DNA of 12,858 bases from Sulfurimonas sp. (GTDB taxonomy: Bacteria > Campylobacterota > Campylobacteria > Campylobacterales > Sulfurimonadaceae), in contig NZ_JALOAA010000046.1 in the NCBI RefSeq assembly GCF_023229025.1, positions 1-12,858 of the forward strand. The letters run 5' to 3'. Shown here in pieces: positions 7,837 to 12,858 of this stretch. The position numbers and the translations under genes are program-made. How positions within the stretch are numbered: position 1 is the first letter of the stretch; every line of letters starts with the position of its first letter. The notes below the pieces were generated by a model. The model was not told the DNA's origin, made no database searches, and worked only from the letters and a program-made list of their open reading frames with translations.

Positions 7837-8715
7837 ATGTTTGGATTTATAAAAAAATCTCTCTCAAAGACAGCTGAGGCTATAAAATCAGTAGCTCCAA
7901 AGAAGAAAGTATCATTTTCAAAAGATGAGATAGAAAATATTTTGCTTGAAGCTGATGTTGAGTACGAACTTGTAGAGATAATTCTAAATGAGATATACCA
8001 AAGCAGAGTCACTCGTGAGATTTTACGCTCAAAACTACTAGCTACTCTTGCTTACACAACATACCAAGAGCCTGAGTTTACATCACCTTTTGTTGAACTG
8101 ATAGTCGGAGTAAACGGAGCCGGTAAAACAACAACTATCTCAAAGCTTGCAGCAAGATACAAAAATGAGGGCAAAAAAGTTATTCTTGGAGCGGGAGATA
8201 CATTTAGAGCAGCCGCAATAGAGCAGCTAACTCTTTGGGCAAAAAAACTAGAAATCCCAATAATCGCCTCTAAGCAAGGACATGACAGCTCTGCAGTTGC
8301 ATATGATACTATAGACTCCGCAAAATCAAGAGAGTTTGACAATGTAATCATAGATACGGCAGGAAGACTTCATACTCAAACTAATCTTGCAAACGAGCTA
8401 AAAAAAATAGCTAGAATCTGCGATAAAGCCCATAGTGGCGCACCTCACAGAACTATTCTTGTTATAGACGGTACGCAGGGAAACTCTGCAATTGCACAAG
8501 CAAAAGCTTTTAACGAGATGATAGGCATTGACGGAATCATCATAACAAAACTTGACGGAACTGCAAAGGGCGGTAGCGTCTTTAGCATCGCTTATGCTTT
8601 AGAGTTGCCTATACTATATGTCGGAACAGGTGAACAGCCTGAGAATCTAGTACCGTTTGACAAATATGAGTTTGTTGATGGCTTGCTTGATGCTATTTTT
8701 GTAGAAGAAGAGTAA
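7837..8715 (+). CDS. ftsY: Signal recognition particle receptor FtsY
   Basis: SRP receptor GTPase that docks ribosome-nascent chain-Ffh complexes at the inner membrane. The 292-aa protein is essentially the NG domain: N domain about residues 25-80, P-loop GVNGAGKTT (91-99), the SRP-GTPase insertion motif DTFRAAAIEQL (121-131), DTAGRLHT (173-180), TKLDGTAKGG (237-246) and the closing GTGEQPENLVPF (263-274), which separates FtsY from Ffh. The long acidic A domain of E. coli FtsY is absent. Membrane targeting probably relies on the amphipathic basic N-terminus (MFGFIKKSLSKTAEAIK), as in other short FtsY proteins. The ATG directly follows the upstream stop with AGGA about 7 nt before it. Confidence 0.97.
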   Translation: MFGFIKKSLSKTAEAIKSVAPKKKVSFSKDEIENILLEADVEYELVEIILNEIYQSRVTREILRSKLLATLAYTTYQEPEFTSPFVELIVGVNGAGKTTTISKLAARYKNEGKKVILGAGDTFRAAAIEQLTLWAKKLEIPIIASKQGHDSSAVAYDTIDSAKSREFDNVIIDTAGRLHTQTNLANELKKIARICDKAHSGAPHRTILVIDGTQGNSAIAQAKAFNEMIGIDGIIITKLDGTAKGGSVFSIAYALELPILYVGTGEQPENLVPFDKYEFVDGLLDAIFVEEE

Positions 8716-8808
8716 TACAATAACTCTGTAAAAAGATTTACTACACTAAAATAATCATATAAAATATGTCAATATGCAATATTTTTATCATCTTCAAAAC
8801 TATCTATG

Positions 8809-8814
8809 TATAAT
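8809..8814 (+). promoter_or_regulatory. -10 element for radA
   Basis: TATAAT 30 nt before the radA ATG, followed by AAAGG at 8831-8835 as ribosome binding site. The 129-bp gap after ftsY contains no clear terminator; an AT-only 7-bp inverted repeat (8761-8767 with 8779-8785) lies just upstream. Confidence 0.5.
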
Positions 8815-8844
8815 TTTGCAAACACCCCTTAAAGGCTAAAAAAT

Positions 8845-10191
8845 ATGTCCAAAAAAAAGATTCTTTTTGAGTGTCAGCATTGTGGTCTTACAACCCCAAA
8901 GTGGATGGGTAAGTGCACAAATTGTGGAGCATGGGACTCATTTATAGAACTTAGCAAACATCAACAAGAAGTTGTTAAACAGACAAAGTCCGCTTCAAAT
9001 TCCCCTGCAAAAGCACAAAGCATAAACGATATAAAAGAGGAGGAGATATTTAGGTTTAGCTCAGGGAGTCAAGAGCTAGATATGGTTCTTGGCGGCGGTG
9101 TAGTTCCCGGTTCTCTTACGCTTATTGGAGGAAGTCCCGGTGTAGGCAAATCAACTCTTCTTTTAAAGGTTGGCGGCGATATAGCCTCAAGCGGGCAAAA
9201 TGTTCTTTATGTTACCGGAGAAGAGTCCGGCGGGCAGATAAAACTTCGTGCAAACCGCTTAAATGCAAATCACAACTCTTTATATCTGCTAAGCGAAATA
9301 AGGCTAGAGCAGGTTTTAGTAGAGTTGGAACACCGTGAATATGATTTTATAATAATCGACTCTATTCAAACTCTCTACTCTGAAAATATCACTTCAGCAC
9401 CCGGTTCAGTAACTCAGGTAAGACAGATTACTTTTGAGTTAATGAGAGTAGCAAAAGAGAAAAATATAGCTATCTTTATCATAGGGCATATAACAAAAGA
9501 GGGCTCAATCGCCGGTCCTAGAGTTTTAGAGCACATGGTAGATACCGTTTTGTACTTTGAGGGGGACTCCTCTCAGGAGCTAAGAATACTCAGAGGATTT
9601 AAGAACCGCTTTGGACCGACAAGTGAGATAGGTGTTTTTGAGATGAGAGGCGATGGTTTAGTCTCTGCTACAGATATTGCGTCTAGGTTTTTTAACCGTA
9701 ATTCAGAACAAGCAGGCTCTGCCTTAACTGTTGTGATGGAAGGTTCACGCCCTATAATACTTGAGGTTCAAGCTCTAGTATCAGAGTCTCACACTGCAAA
9801 CTCAAAGAGACAAGCAACAGGTTTTGACACAAACAGGTTAAATATGCTCTTAGCTCTACTTGAGAGAAAACTTGAGATTCCCCTCTCCGGATATGATGTA
9901 TTTATCAATATAACAGGTGGCATAAAGATAAGTGAAACTTCAGCAGATTTGGCAATTTTAGCCGCTATTATCAGCAGTTTTCGCAATCGTGCCATTTCAA
10001 AACAGACTGTTTTTATAGGAGAAGTCTCTTTAGTGGGTGATGTTAGAGATGTCTATGGAATGGACGCAAGGCTTAAAGAGGCAAGTATGCAAAATATCTC
10101 AAAAGCATTAATATCAAAAAAACCGTTAGAGAAGTCAAGCATTAAAACATTTATTGTTGATGAAGTTACAAAGCTTCTAGAGTGGTACTAA
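8845..10191 (+). CDS. radA: DNA repair protein RadA (Sms)
   Basis: Hexameric RecA-like ATPase/helicase that promotes branch migration during recombinational repair. All domains are present over 448 aa: an N-terminal C4 zinc finger (Cys10, Cys13, Cys24, Cys27), a RecA-type core with Walker A GGSPGVGKST (95-104), a Walker B-like FIIIDSIQT (168-176), the RadA-specific KNRFG motif (253-257), and a C-terminal Lon-protease-like domain (about 285-448) with ITGGIKISETSADLAIL. Length is normal (E. coli 460 aa). It appears to be transcribed from its own promoter between ftsY and the small 85-aa gene. Confidence 0.97.
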   Translation: MSKKKILFECQHCGLTTPKWMGKCTNCGAWDSFIELSKHQQEVVKQTKSASNSPAKAQSINDIKEEEIFRFSSGSQELDMVLGGGVVPGSLTLIGGSPGVGKSTLLLKVGGDIASSGQNVLYVTGEESGGQIKLRANRLNANHNSLYLLSEIRLEQVLVELEHREYDFIIIDSIQTLYSENITSAPGSVTQVRQITFELMRVAKEKNIAIFIIGHITKEGSIAGPRVLEHMVDTVLYFEGDSSQELRILRGFKNRFGPTSEIGVFEMRGDGLVSATDIASRFFNRNSEQAGSALTVVMEGSRPIILEVQALVSESHTANSKRQATGFDTNRLNMLLALLERKLEIPLSGYDVFINITGGIKISETSADLAILAAIISSFRNRAISKQTVFIGEVSLVGDVRDVYGMDARLKEASMQNISKALISKKPLEKSSIKTFIVDEVTKLLEWY

Positions 10192-10229
10192 TTTTTTATG
10201 CATTAAAATCTGTTTTAACCTATTAATAG

Positions 10230-10235
10230 TATAAT
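10230..10235 (+). promoter_or_regulatory. -10 element for the 85-aa gene
   Basis: TATAAT 29 nt before the ATG at 10265. The ribosome binding site AAGGA at 10250-10254 leaves a 10-nt spacer, slightly long but acceptable. Confidence 0.5.
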
Positions 10236-10264
10236 CTTAAAAATATTTAAAGGAAACAATCATA

Positions 10265-10522
10265 ATGGATGCAAAAGTTAGAAGTGAAGAGAAGTTCGCA
10301 AAACTCTCAATTGCGTATGAAGGTAAAGAAGAGGGTGCGCTTGTTTGTTCTACAATCGATGAAATAACTTCTAAGTATAGAACAAAACCGGAAACATATA
10401 CGTGTAATATCTCTAACAATAGAGAAGTTGTAGTAATTGAGTATCAAGACGATATAGATCGTGAGGCAGGTCCTATATTTGAAGAGATTATTAAAACTTT
10501 AAATATAACCATTTGTGATTAA
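10265..10522 (+). CDS. Small hypothetical protein, 85 aa
   Basis: I do not recognise this family. It is a soluble, acidic protein with no signal peptide or membrane segment. Predicted alternation is beta (AKLSIAYEG, 12-20), helix (STIDEITSKY, 29-38), beta (TYTCNIS and REVVVIEYQ, 44-61), helix (GPIFEEIIKTL, 69-79), compatible with a compact alpha/beta fold. Three cysteines occur (Cys28, Cys47, Cys84), the last in the penultimate codon, with no metal-binding spacing. The gene has its own good -10 and AAGGA and codon use like its neighbours, so it is likely expressed. A weak hairpin spans its stop codon. Placement between radA and fliL gives no clear functional hint. Confidence 0.75.
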   Translation: MDAKVRSEEKFAKLSIAYEGKEEGALVCSTIDEITSKYRTKPETYTCNISNNREVVVIEYQDDIDREAGPIFEEIIKTLNITICD

Positions 10523-10529
10523 TGGTTGT
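10505..10529 (+). terminator. Possible weak hairpin at the end of the 85-aa gene
   Basis: AACCAT (10507-10512) and ATGGTT (10522-10527) form a 6-bp stem with a 9-nt loop containing the TAA stop, extendable by one G-U and one A-T pair. Only a short T run follows (10529-10533, interrupted), so termination is doubtful. Confidence 0.25.
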
Positions 10530-10566
10530 GTTTAAGTAGTTCTTTATAAAATAATACATTTTTTGA

Positions 10567-10572
10567 TATACT
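10567..10572 (+). promoter_or_regulatory. -10 element for fliL-acpS
   Basis: TATACT 27 nt before the fliL ATG, with AAGGA at 10588-10592 as ribosome binding site. No sigma-54 or sigma-28 motif is seen, so this flagellar gene appears to use the housekeeping sigma factor. Confidence 0.42.
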
Positions 10573-10599
10573 AGCAGAATTAAAATCAAGGAAGAGCGT

Positions 10600-11151
10600 A
10601 TGGCTGATGAAGAGAGCAAAGAAGATAATAAAGAAGAGAAGAAAAAGTCAAACAAGCTACTGATGATTATCATCATTACTGTTTTAGTGCTTATTATTAT
10701 TGGTGGTGCTATAGTTACTATACTTTTGTTAAATGAAGATGAAAAAGAGGTTGCCGTGCAGCAGAGTACTTCTCAGTCTCAACAACAAAACACATCATAT
10801 AGAGCTACAAGAGATGCCAATGATGAAGTTTCTAGAAAATTGAGCGAGATTGGTATTTTATATCCTCTTGATACTTTTACCGTCAACTTGAAGAGTGATG
10901 CCGGTCGTCGTTATTTAAAGGCTACTATAACCTTGGAGTTAAACGGTAAAGAGCTAAGTGTTGAACTTGATAACAAATCTCCTGTTATAAGAGACAGAAT
11001 TATCAGGATTTTAACATCTAAAACCTTAGAAGAGATATCTTCAAAAAAAGGGAAGCAAAAAGTATCCGAGCAGATTGTTGATACACTTAACTCGATGATA
11101 ACAGACGGAAATGTAAAAAGCGTATATTTCACAGAGTTTGTCATTCAGTAG
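10600..11151 (+). CDS. fliL: Flagellar basal body-associated protein FliL
   Basis: Single-pass inner-membrane protein that surrounds the MotAB stator at the flagellar base and supports torque. The 183-aa protein has an acidic/basic cytoplasmic tail (residues 1-19), one strong transmembrane helix (about 21-44), a Gln/Ser-rich linker (about 50-68) and a periplasmic stomatin-like domain (about 85-183). The domain shows the family pattern: YPLDTFTVNL (88-97), YLKATITLEL (105-114), RDRIIRILTSKTLEEI (131-146), and the characteristic ending VKSVYFTEFVIQ. The TAG stop is immediately followed by the acpS ATG. No other flagellar gene is in the window, so fliL is detached from a fli operon here; as I recall, the fliL-acpS pairing also occurs in Campylobacter. 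Confidence 0.93.
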   Translation: MADEESKEDNKEEKKKSNKLLMIIIITVLVLIIIGGAIVTILLLNEDEKEVAVQQSTSQSQQQNTSYRATRDANDEVSRKLSEIGILYPLDTFTVNLKSDAGRRYLKATITLELNGKELSVELDNKSPVIRDRIIRILTSKTLEEISSKKGKQKVSEQIVDTLNSMITDGNVKSVYFTEFVIQ

Positions 11152-11520
11152 ATGATAGGTATCGACCTAATTAAAATATCTCGCATGAGCCGCTTTATTG
11201 AGCGGTTTGGTGAAAAAGCCCTCAGTAGGTTCTTGTCTGCTAGCGAAATAGAACTTGTTAAAAACCATAAAACCGCTTCTGGTTTTTGGGCGGCAAAAGA
11301 GGCTTGCTCAAAAGCTCTTGGAGTCGGAATCGGCGCAGAGTGCAGTTTTCATGATATAACTATATATAAAACAGCAAGTGGTGCACCAAAGTTAAAAGTA
11401 TCAGACAGGGTATCAAAAAAATTCAATATTTCAGACTTAAGTCTATCAATAACTCATGACGGAGATTATGCTGTAGCAGTTGTAGCTATAGAGTTATCCG
11501 CCACCAACAAAATCAAGTAA
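11152..11520 (+). CDS. acpS: Holo-[acyl-carrier-protein] synthase
   Basis: Transfers the 4'-phosphopantetheine arm of CoA to apo-ACP, activating fatty acid synthesis. The 122-aa length is normal for the trimeric AcpS class. Conserved parts are MIGIDLIKISR (1-11, metal-binding Asp5), FLSASEIEL (27-35), FWAAKEACSKALG (45-57, Glu50 as metal ligand), and LSLSITHDGDYAVAVV (96-111). The ATG directly abuts the fliL stop, so translation is probably coupled. The last 9 codons overlap the 3' end of the convergent thiS by 27 nt. The C-terminal residues after AIEL are outside the conserved fold, which explains how the overlap is tolerated. Confidence 0.95.
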   Translation: MIGIDLIKISRMSRFIERFGEKALSRFLSASEIELVKNHKTASGFWAAKEACSKALGVGIGAECSFHDITIYKTASGAPKLKVSDRVSKKFNISDLSLSITHDGDYAVAVVAIELSATNKIK

Positions 11521-11694
11521 CTCTAATTGATCACTCTCTTTTAGTACATAACTATTCCAGTTGTCTTGCTTAACTATCTCCATATTTACAGCAGCTGCCA
11601 TGACTTTGTCACTTAAATTTAGCTCCTCAATCACTCTCTTTAGAGTCATCTCTTCATTGAAAATTTTTGCCTCTCCATTTATTATAAGTTTCAT
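11494..11694 (-). CDS. thiS: Sulfur carrier protein ThiS
   Basis: Small ubiquitin-like sulfur carrier (66 aa). After adenylation by ThiF its C-terminal Gly becomes a thiocarboxylate that donates sulfur to the thiazole ring of thiamine. The beta-grasp layout is clear: MKLIINGEAKIF, a helix around TLKRVIEEL (17-25), VMAAAVNMEIV (31-41), and the terminal LELLDFVGGG. The exposed diglycine is required for activation. MoaD is longer (about 80 aa) and differs, so ThiS is preferred. No thiF, thiG or thiH is adjacent, so the gene appears solitary here. It has AAAGAGAA before the ATG and a minus-strand TATTAT (11719-11714) as a possible -10. The 3' end lies inside acpS. Confidence 0.88.
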   Translation of the reverse strand: MKLIINGEAKIFNEEMTLKRVIEELNLSDKVMAAAVNMEIVKQDNWNSYVLKESDQLELLDFVGGG

Positions 11695-11731
11695 TTTGTT
11701 CTCTTTTTTTAAAATAATATCCTATTTTGTT

Positions 11732-11757
11732 TAATATTTGGTTTTTCTTGAATATTA
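11732..11757. repeat. Inverted repeat upstream of the response regulator (candidate operator)
   Basis: TAATATT (11732-11738) and AATATTA (11751-11757) are perfect inverted copies separated by 12 bases. The right half overlaps the predicted -35 TTGAAT (11748-11753) of the response regulator, and the element lies between the divergent thiS and regulator genes. The sequence is AT-rich, so chance is a real possibility. Confidence 0.35.
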
Positions 11758-11777
11758 GGTAAAATAAAAGATATAAT
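11748..11777 (+). promoter_or_regulatory. Promoter of the response regulator gene
   Basis: -35 TTGAAT (11748-11753), an 18-bp spacer, and a perfect -10 TATAAT (11772-11777), about 34 nt before the ATG at 11811. This is the most complete two-box promoter in the window. Confidence 0.55.
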
Positions 11778-11801
11778 TATTTTATCAAAAAAACTAAAAA
11801 A

Positions 11802-12557
11802 GTGATTAATATGCTAAATTCAAAAGAGTTGTTAACACACACTAAGAAGTTGTCTGTTTTATTTGCTGAAGACCACGATGATCTAAGAGATAATACAAGG
11901 GATATATTAAAGTCGTTTTTTAATCAGGTTCATAGTGCCGTTAATGGAGAAGAAGCGATAAAAATGTATAAAGAGTACTACCTAAAAGAGTCTAAGTACT
12001 ATGACATTATTCTCTCAGATATTCAGATGCCACGCATAAACGGTGTTGAGCTTGTAGAGACACTTTACCGCATAAATCCAAATCAAATCGTAATTATAGT
12101 CTCAGCATATGATGATAGCAAATACTTATTACCGTTAATTAACCTTGGTATAGAGCAGTTTGTTAAAAAACCGATAGATTATCAAGACCTCTTAAGAGTC
12201 CTCTTAAATGCTTCTAAAAAGCTGGCTAAGCCAGATAGAGAGAACAGTTTAAAAGACAATCCGGTTATAAAATTAAACAACTCCTCTACATTTAATAAAG
12301 ATACAAATATGCTTATAGTAGACGGTGCTATCATTACGCTAACAAAATATGAGATAATATTTTTACAGCTATTAAGTGATAAAGTAGGTTTAATATATTC
12401 AAATGAAGATATAACTAATCACTACAGTTCTCTCAATGAGAATCTAGATATTGTAAATATTAGAAAACTTGTCTCAAAACTTAGAAAGAAATTACCTAAA
12501 AACTCCATTGAGAGTATCTATGCAGTCGGCTACAGAATAGTTCCTAGTTTATATTAA
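11802..12557 (+). CDS. OmpR/PhoB-type two-component response regulator (orphan)
   Basis: DNA-binding response regulator of 251 aa. The receiver domain (about residues 16-138) has the acidic pair E23-D24, phospho-acceptor D73 in LSDIQMP, the S101 switch position in IVSAYDD, and K123 in VKKPID. The output domain (about 165-251) is a winged helix: ITLTKYEIIFLQLL (178-191), the recognition region NIRKLVSKLRKKL (219-231), and YAVGYRIV near the end (240-247). The start is either GTG at 11802 or ATG at 11811, 9 nt downstream; numbering here uses the GTG, but the ATG has slightly better ribosome-binding context (AGTGA about 5 nt before) and may be the real start. No histidine kinase is adjacent, so the signal and partner are unknown. 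Confidence 0.9.
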   Translation: MINMLNSKELLTHTKKLSVLFAEDHDDLRDNTRDILKSFFNQVHSAVNGEEAIKMYKEYYLKESKYYDIILSDIQMPRINGVELVETLYRINPNQIVIIVSAYDDSKYLLPLINLGIEQFVKKPIDYQDLLRVLLNASKKLAKPDRENSLKDNPVIKLNNSSTFNKDTNMLIVDGAIITLTKYEIIFLQLLSDKVGLIYSNEDITNHYSSLNENLDIVNIRKLVSKLRKKLPKNSIESIYAVGYRIVPSLY

Positions 12558-12595
12558 TGATTATCAAAAATGGGGTAATTAAGGGAGTTTAATAG

Positions 12596-12633
12596 TGGTG
12601 GGTTCGCCGTGACTCGAACACGGATGAGAACCC
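12596..12633 (-). tRNA. tRNA 3' fragment (T arm, acceptor strand, CCA), possible att site
   Basis: Read on the minus strand, the T stem CCGTG (12623-12619) and CACGG (12611-12607) pairs perfectly around the canonical T loop TTCGAGT. Next come the acceptor strand CGAACCC (12606-12600), discriminator A (12599) and encoded CCA (12598-12596). Only four bases (TCAT) lie between the T stem and GGGTTC (12633-12628), which pairs six of the seven acceptor bases. There is no D arm and no anticodon arm, so this is not a functional tRNA. Either it is the duplicated 3' end of a tRNA left by an integrase (att site), or a deleted tRNA. The parent tRNA should begin GGGTTCG; its amino acid cannot be told. Confidence 0.6.
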
Positions 12634-12641
12634 AATTTATC

Positions 12642-12664
12642 GCTTATAAGCCCTAAGAACAGGG
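12642..12664. repeat. 10-bp palindrome plus adjacent inverted repeat
   Basis: GCTTATAAGC (12642-12651) is a perfect palindrome, followed by CCCT (12651-12654) and AGGG (12661-12664) as inverted copies with a 6-base loop. Their place between the tRNA fragment and the direct repeats fits a recombinase-binding region, but this is inference. Confidence 0.4.
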
Positions 12665-12679
12665 GTTTAAAATTTTAAT

Positions 12680-12697
12680 ATAACCGCAGATAACCGC
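12680..12697. repeat. Direct repeat ATAACCGC x2 with 10-bp period
   Basis: Identical 8-mers at 12680-12687 and 12690-12697, separated by AG, so they recur once per helical turn on the same DNA face. This is the usual spacing of tandem protein-binding sites such as integrase arm-type or excisionase sites. Both contain CCGC in a very AT-rich stretch, so they stand out. Confidence 0.45.
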
Positions 12698-12737
12698 TTT
12701 TAGTAGCAAAATGATGACAGTTATATTGAACACGATT

Positions 12738-12858
12738 TTATATTACTTCTATCCAACAATCTTTTAAATTTTGTAAAAAAATCTTTATTTCATCATCTTT
12801 ACACACATATTCATCTATCTCTATTTTTGTTTTTAAAACTGCCTGTATACAAGTGTGT
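12738..12858 (-). CDS. C-terminus of an unrecognised protein (partial, cut by right edge)
   Basis: The minus strand is open from the window edge to a TAA at 12740-12738, giving 39 residues that end CWIEVI. The stretch is rich in Lys, Glu, Asp and Ile with three Cys (TCIQAVLKTKIEID, EYVCKDDEIKIF, LKDCWIEVI) and alternates beta and helical patterns. It does not look like the C-terminus of a tyrosine recombinase. I cannot name it. If the neighbouring tRNA fragment is an att site, this is the first gene of the element, which would make it accessory. The open frame could be chance, given its length. Confidence 0.45.
   Translation of the reverse strand, partial: HTCIQAVLKTKIEIDEYVCKDDEIKIFLQNLKDCWIEVI

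Larger units (their letters stand above)
12558..12737. other. Gene-free stretch with tRNA-derived and recombination-like structure
   Basis: This is the longest non-coding stretch in the window. From left to right it holds a T-arm/acceptor tRNA fragment, a 10-bp palindrome, a small inverted repeat and a pair of ATAACCGC repeats. No open frame on either strand looks coding. The whole is most simply read as one end of an integrated element. Confidence 0.5.

Noticed and set aside
8052..8351. 99-aa open frame antisense to ftsY
   Set aside because: It lies wholly inside a highly conserved gene and has low-complexity Ser/Ala content and no ribosome binding site; it is a shadow frame.
8728..8741. 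GTAAA/TTTAC hairpin after ftsY as a terminator
   Set aside because: The stem is five mostly A-T pairs with a four-base loop and no following T run, too weak for intrinsic termination.
10204..10219. TTAAAA/TTTTAA hairpin after radA as a terminator
   Set aside because: The stem is made only of A-T pairs and the T run comes before rather than after it.
10911..11144. 77-aa open frame antisense to fliL
   Set aside because: It is fully contained in fliL, has no plausible start signals, and its composition reflects the reverse of the fliL codons.
12596..12700. A complete tRNA or the 3' end of tmRNA on the minus strand
   Set aside because: No D arm or anticodon stem-loop can be built upstream of the T arm with correct spacing; the only seven-base loop candidate around TTATAAG has non-pairing flanks, and tmRNA hallmarks are absent.
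12738..12858. Phage-type integrase C-terminus beside the att-like site
   Set aside because: The 39 visible residues lack the tyrosine-recombinase C-terminal pattern (conserved H-x-x-R or the active Tyr segment), so an integrase cannot be claimed from this window.

Overview
The window looks like a chromosomal segment of a free-living Campylobacterota (Epsilonproteobacteria) species, most likely Sulfurimonas or a close relative. This is inferred from several things: AT-rich DNA with isolated TATAAT-type -10 boxes and weak -35 boxes, AAGGA-type ribosome binding sites, many small operons on alternating strands, and a gene set typical of that phylum (RNase Y, CmoB, FtsY, RadA, and FliL beside AcpS). 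Most of the window is ordinary core genome. I found no IS element, CRISPR array, rRNA gene, complete tRNA or defence system, and nothing I can honestly call a new multi-gene system. No gene-free stretch exceeds 300 bases; the longest runs from 12558 to 12737.

Layout, left part. The 5' half of nadE (NAD synthetase, minus strand) runs off the left edge and diverges from a small glyoxalase-II-like metallo-beta-lactamase-fold hydrolase. That gene converges on a translationally coupled minus-strand pair, cmoB then a hotdog-fold thioesterase. cmoB is divergent from a FieF-type cation efflux gene, and the two share a palindromic -10 region. A four-gene minus-strand cluster follows in transcription order: 5-formyltetrahydrofolate cyclo-ligase, rny, a monohaem cytochrome lipoprotein and a DcaP-like porin. 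Spacings of 1, 9 and 6 nt suggest one transcript. The porin's 3' end overlaps that of the efflux gene by 4 nt.

Layout, right part. Plus-strand genes dominate: a TlpA-like thioredoxin lipoprotein directly abutting ftsY, then radA, a small unrecognised 85-aa gene, and fliL directly abutting acpS. A minus-strand thiS overlaps the end of acpS by 27 nt. An OmpR-type response regulator with no adjacent kinase follows, preceded by an inverted repeat over its predicted -35.

Right edge. The last 300 bases change character. A non-coding stretch holds a perfect tRNA T-arm plus acceptor strand and CCA end on the minus strand, with no D or anticodon arm, followed by a 10-bp palindrome, a small inverted repeat and two ATAACCGC copies spaced exactly 10 bp apart. 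Beyond it lies the C-terminus of an unrecognised minus-strand gene. The best reading is a tRNA-derived attachment site at the border of an integrated element, so any accessory content would lie to the right of this window. That is inference; no integrase is visible here.
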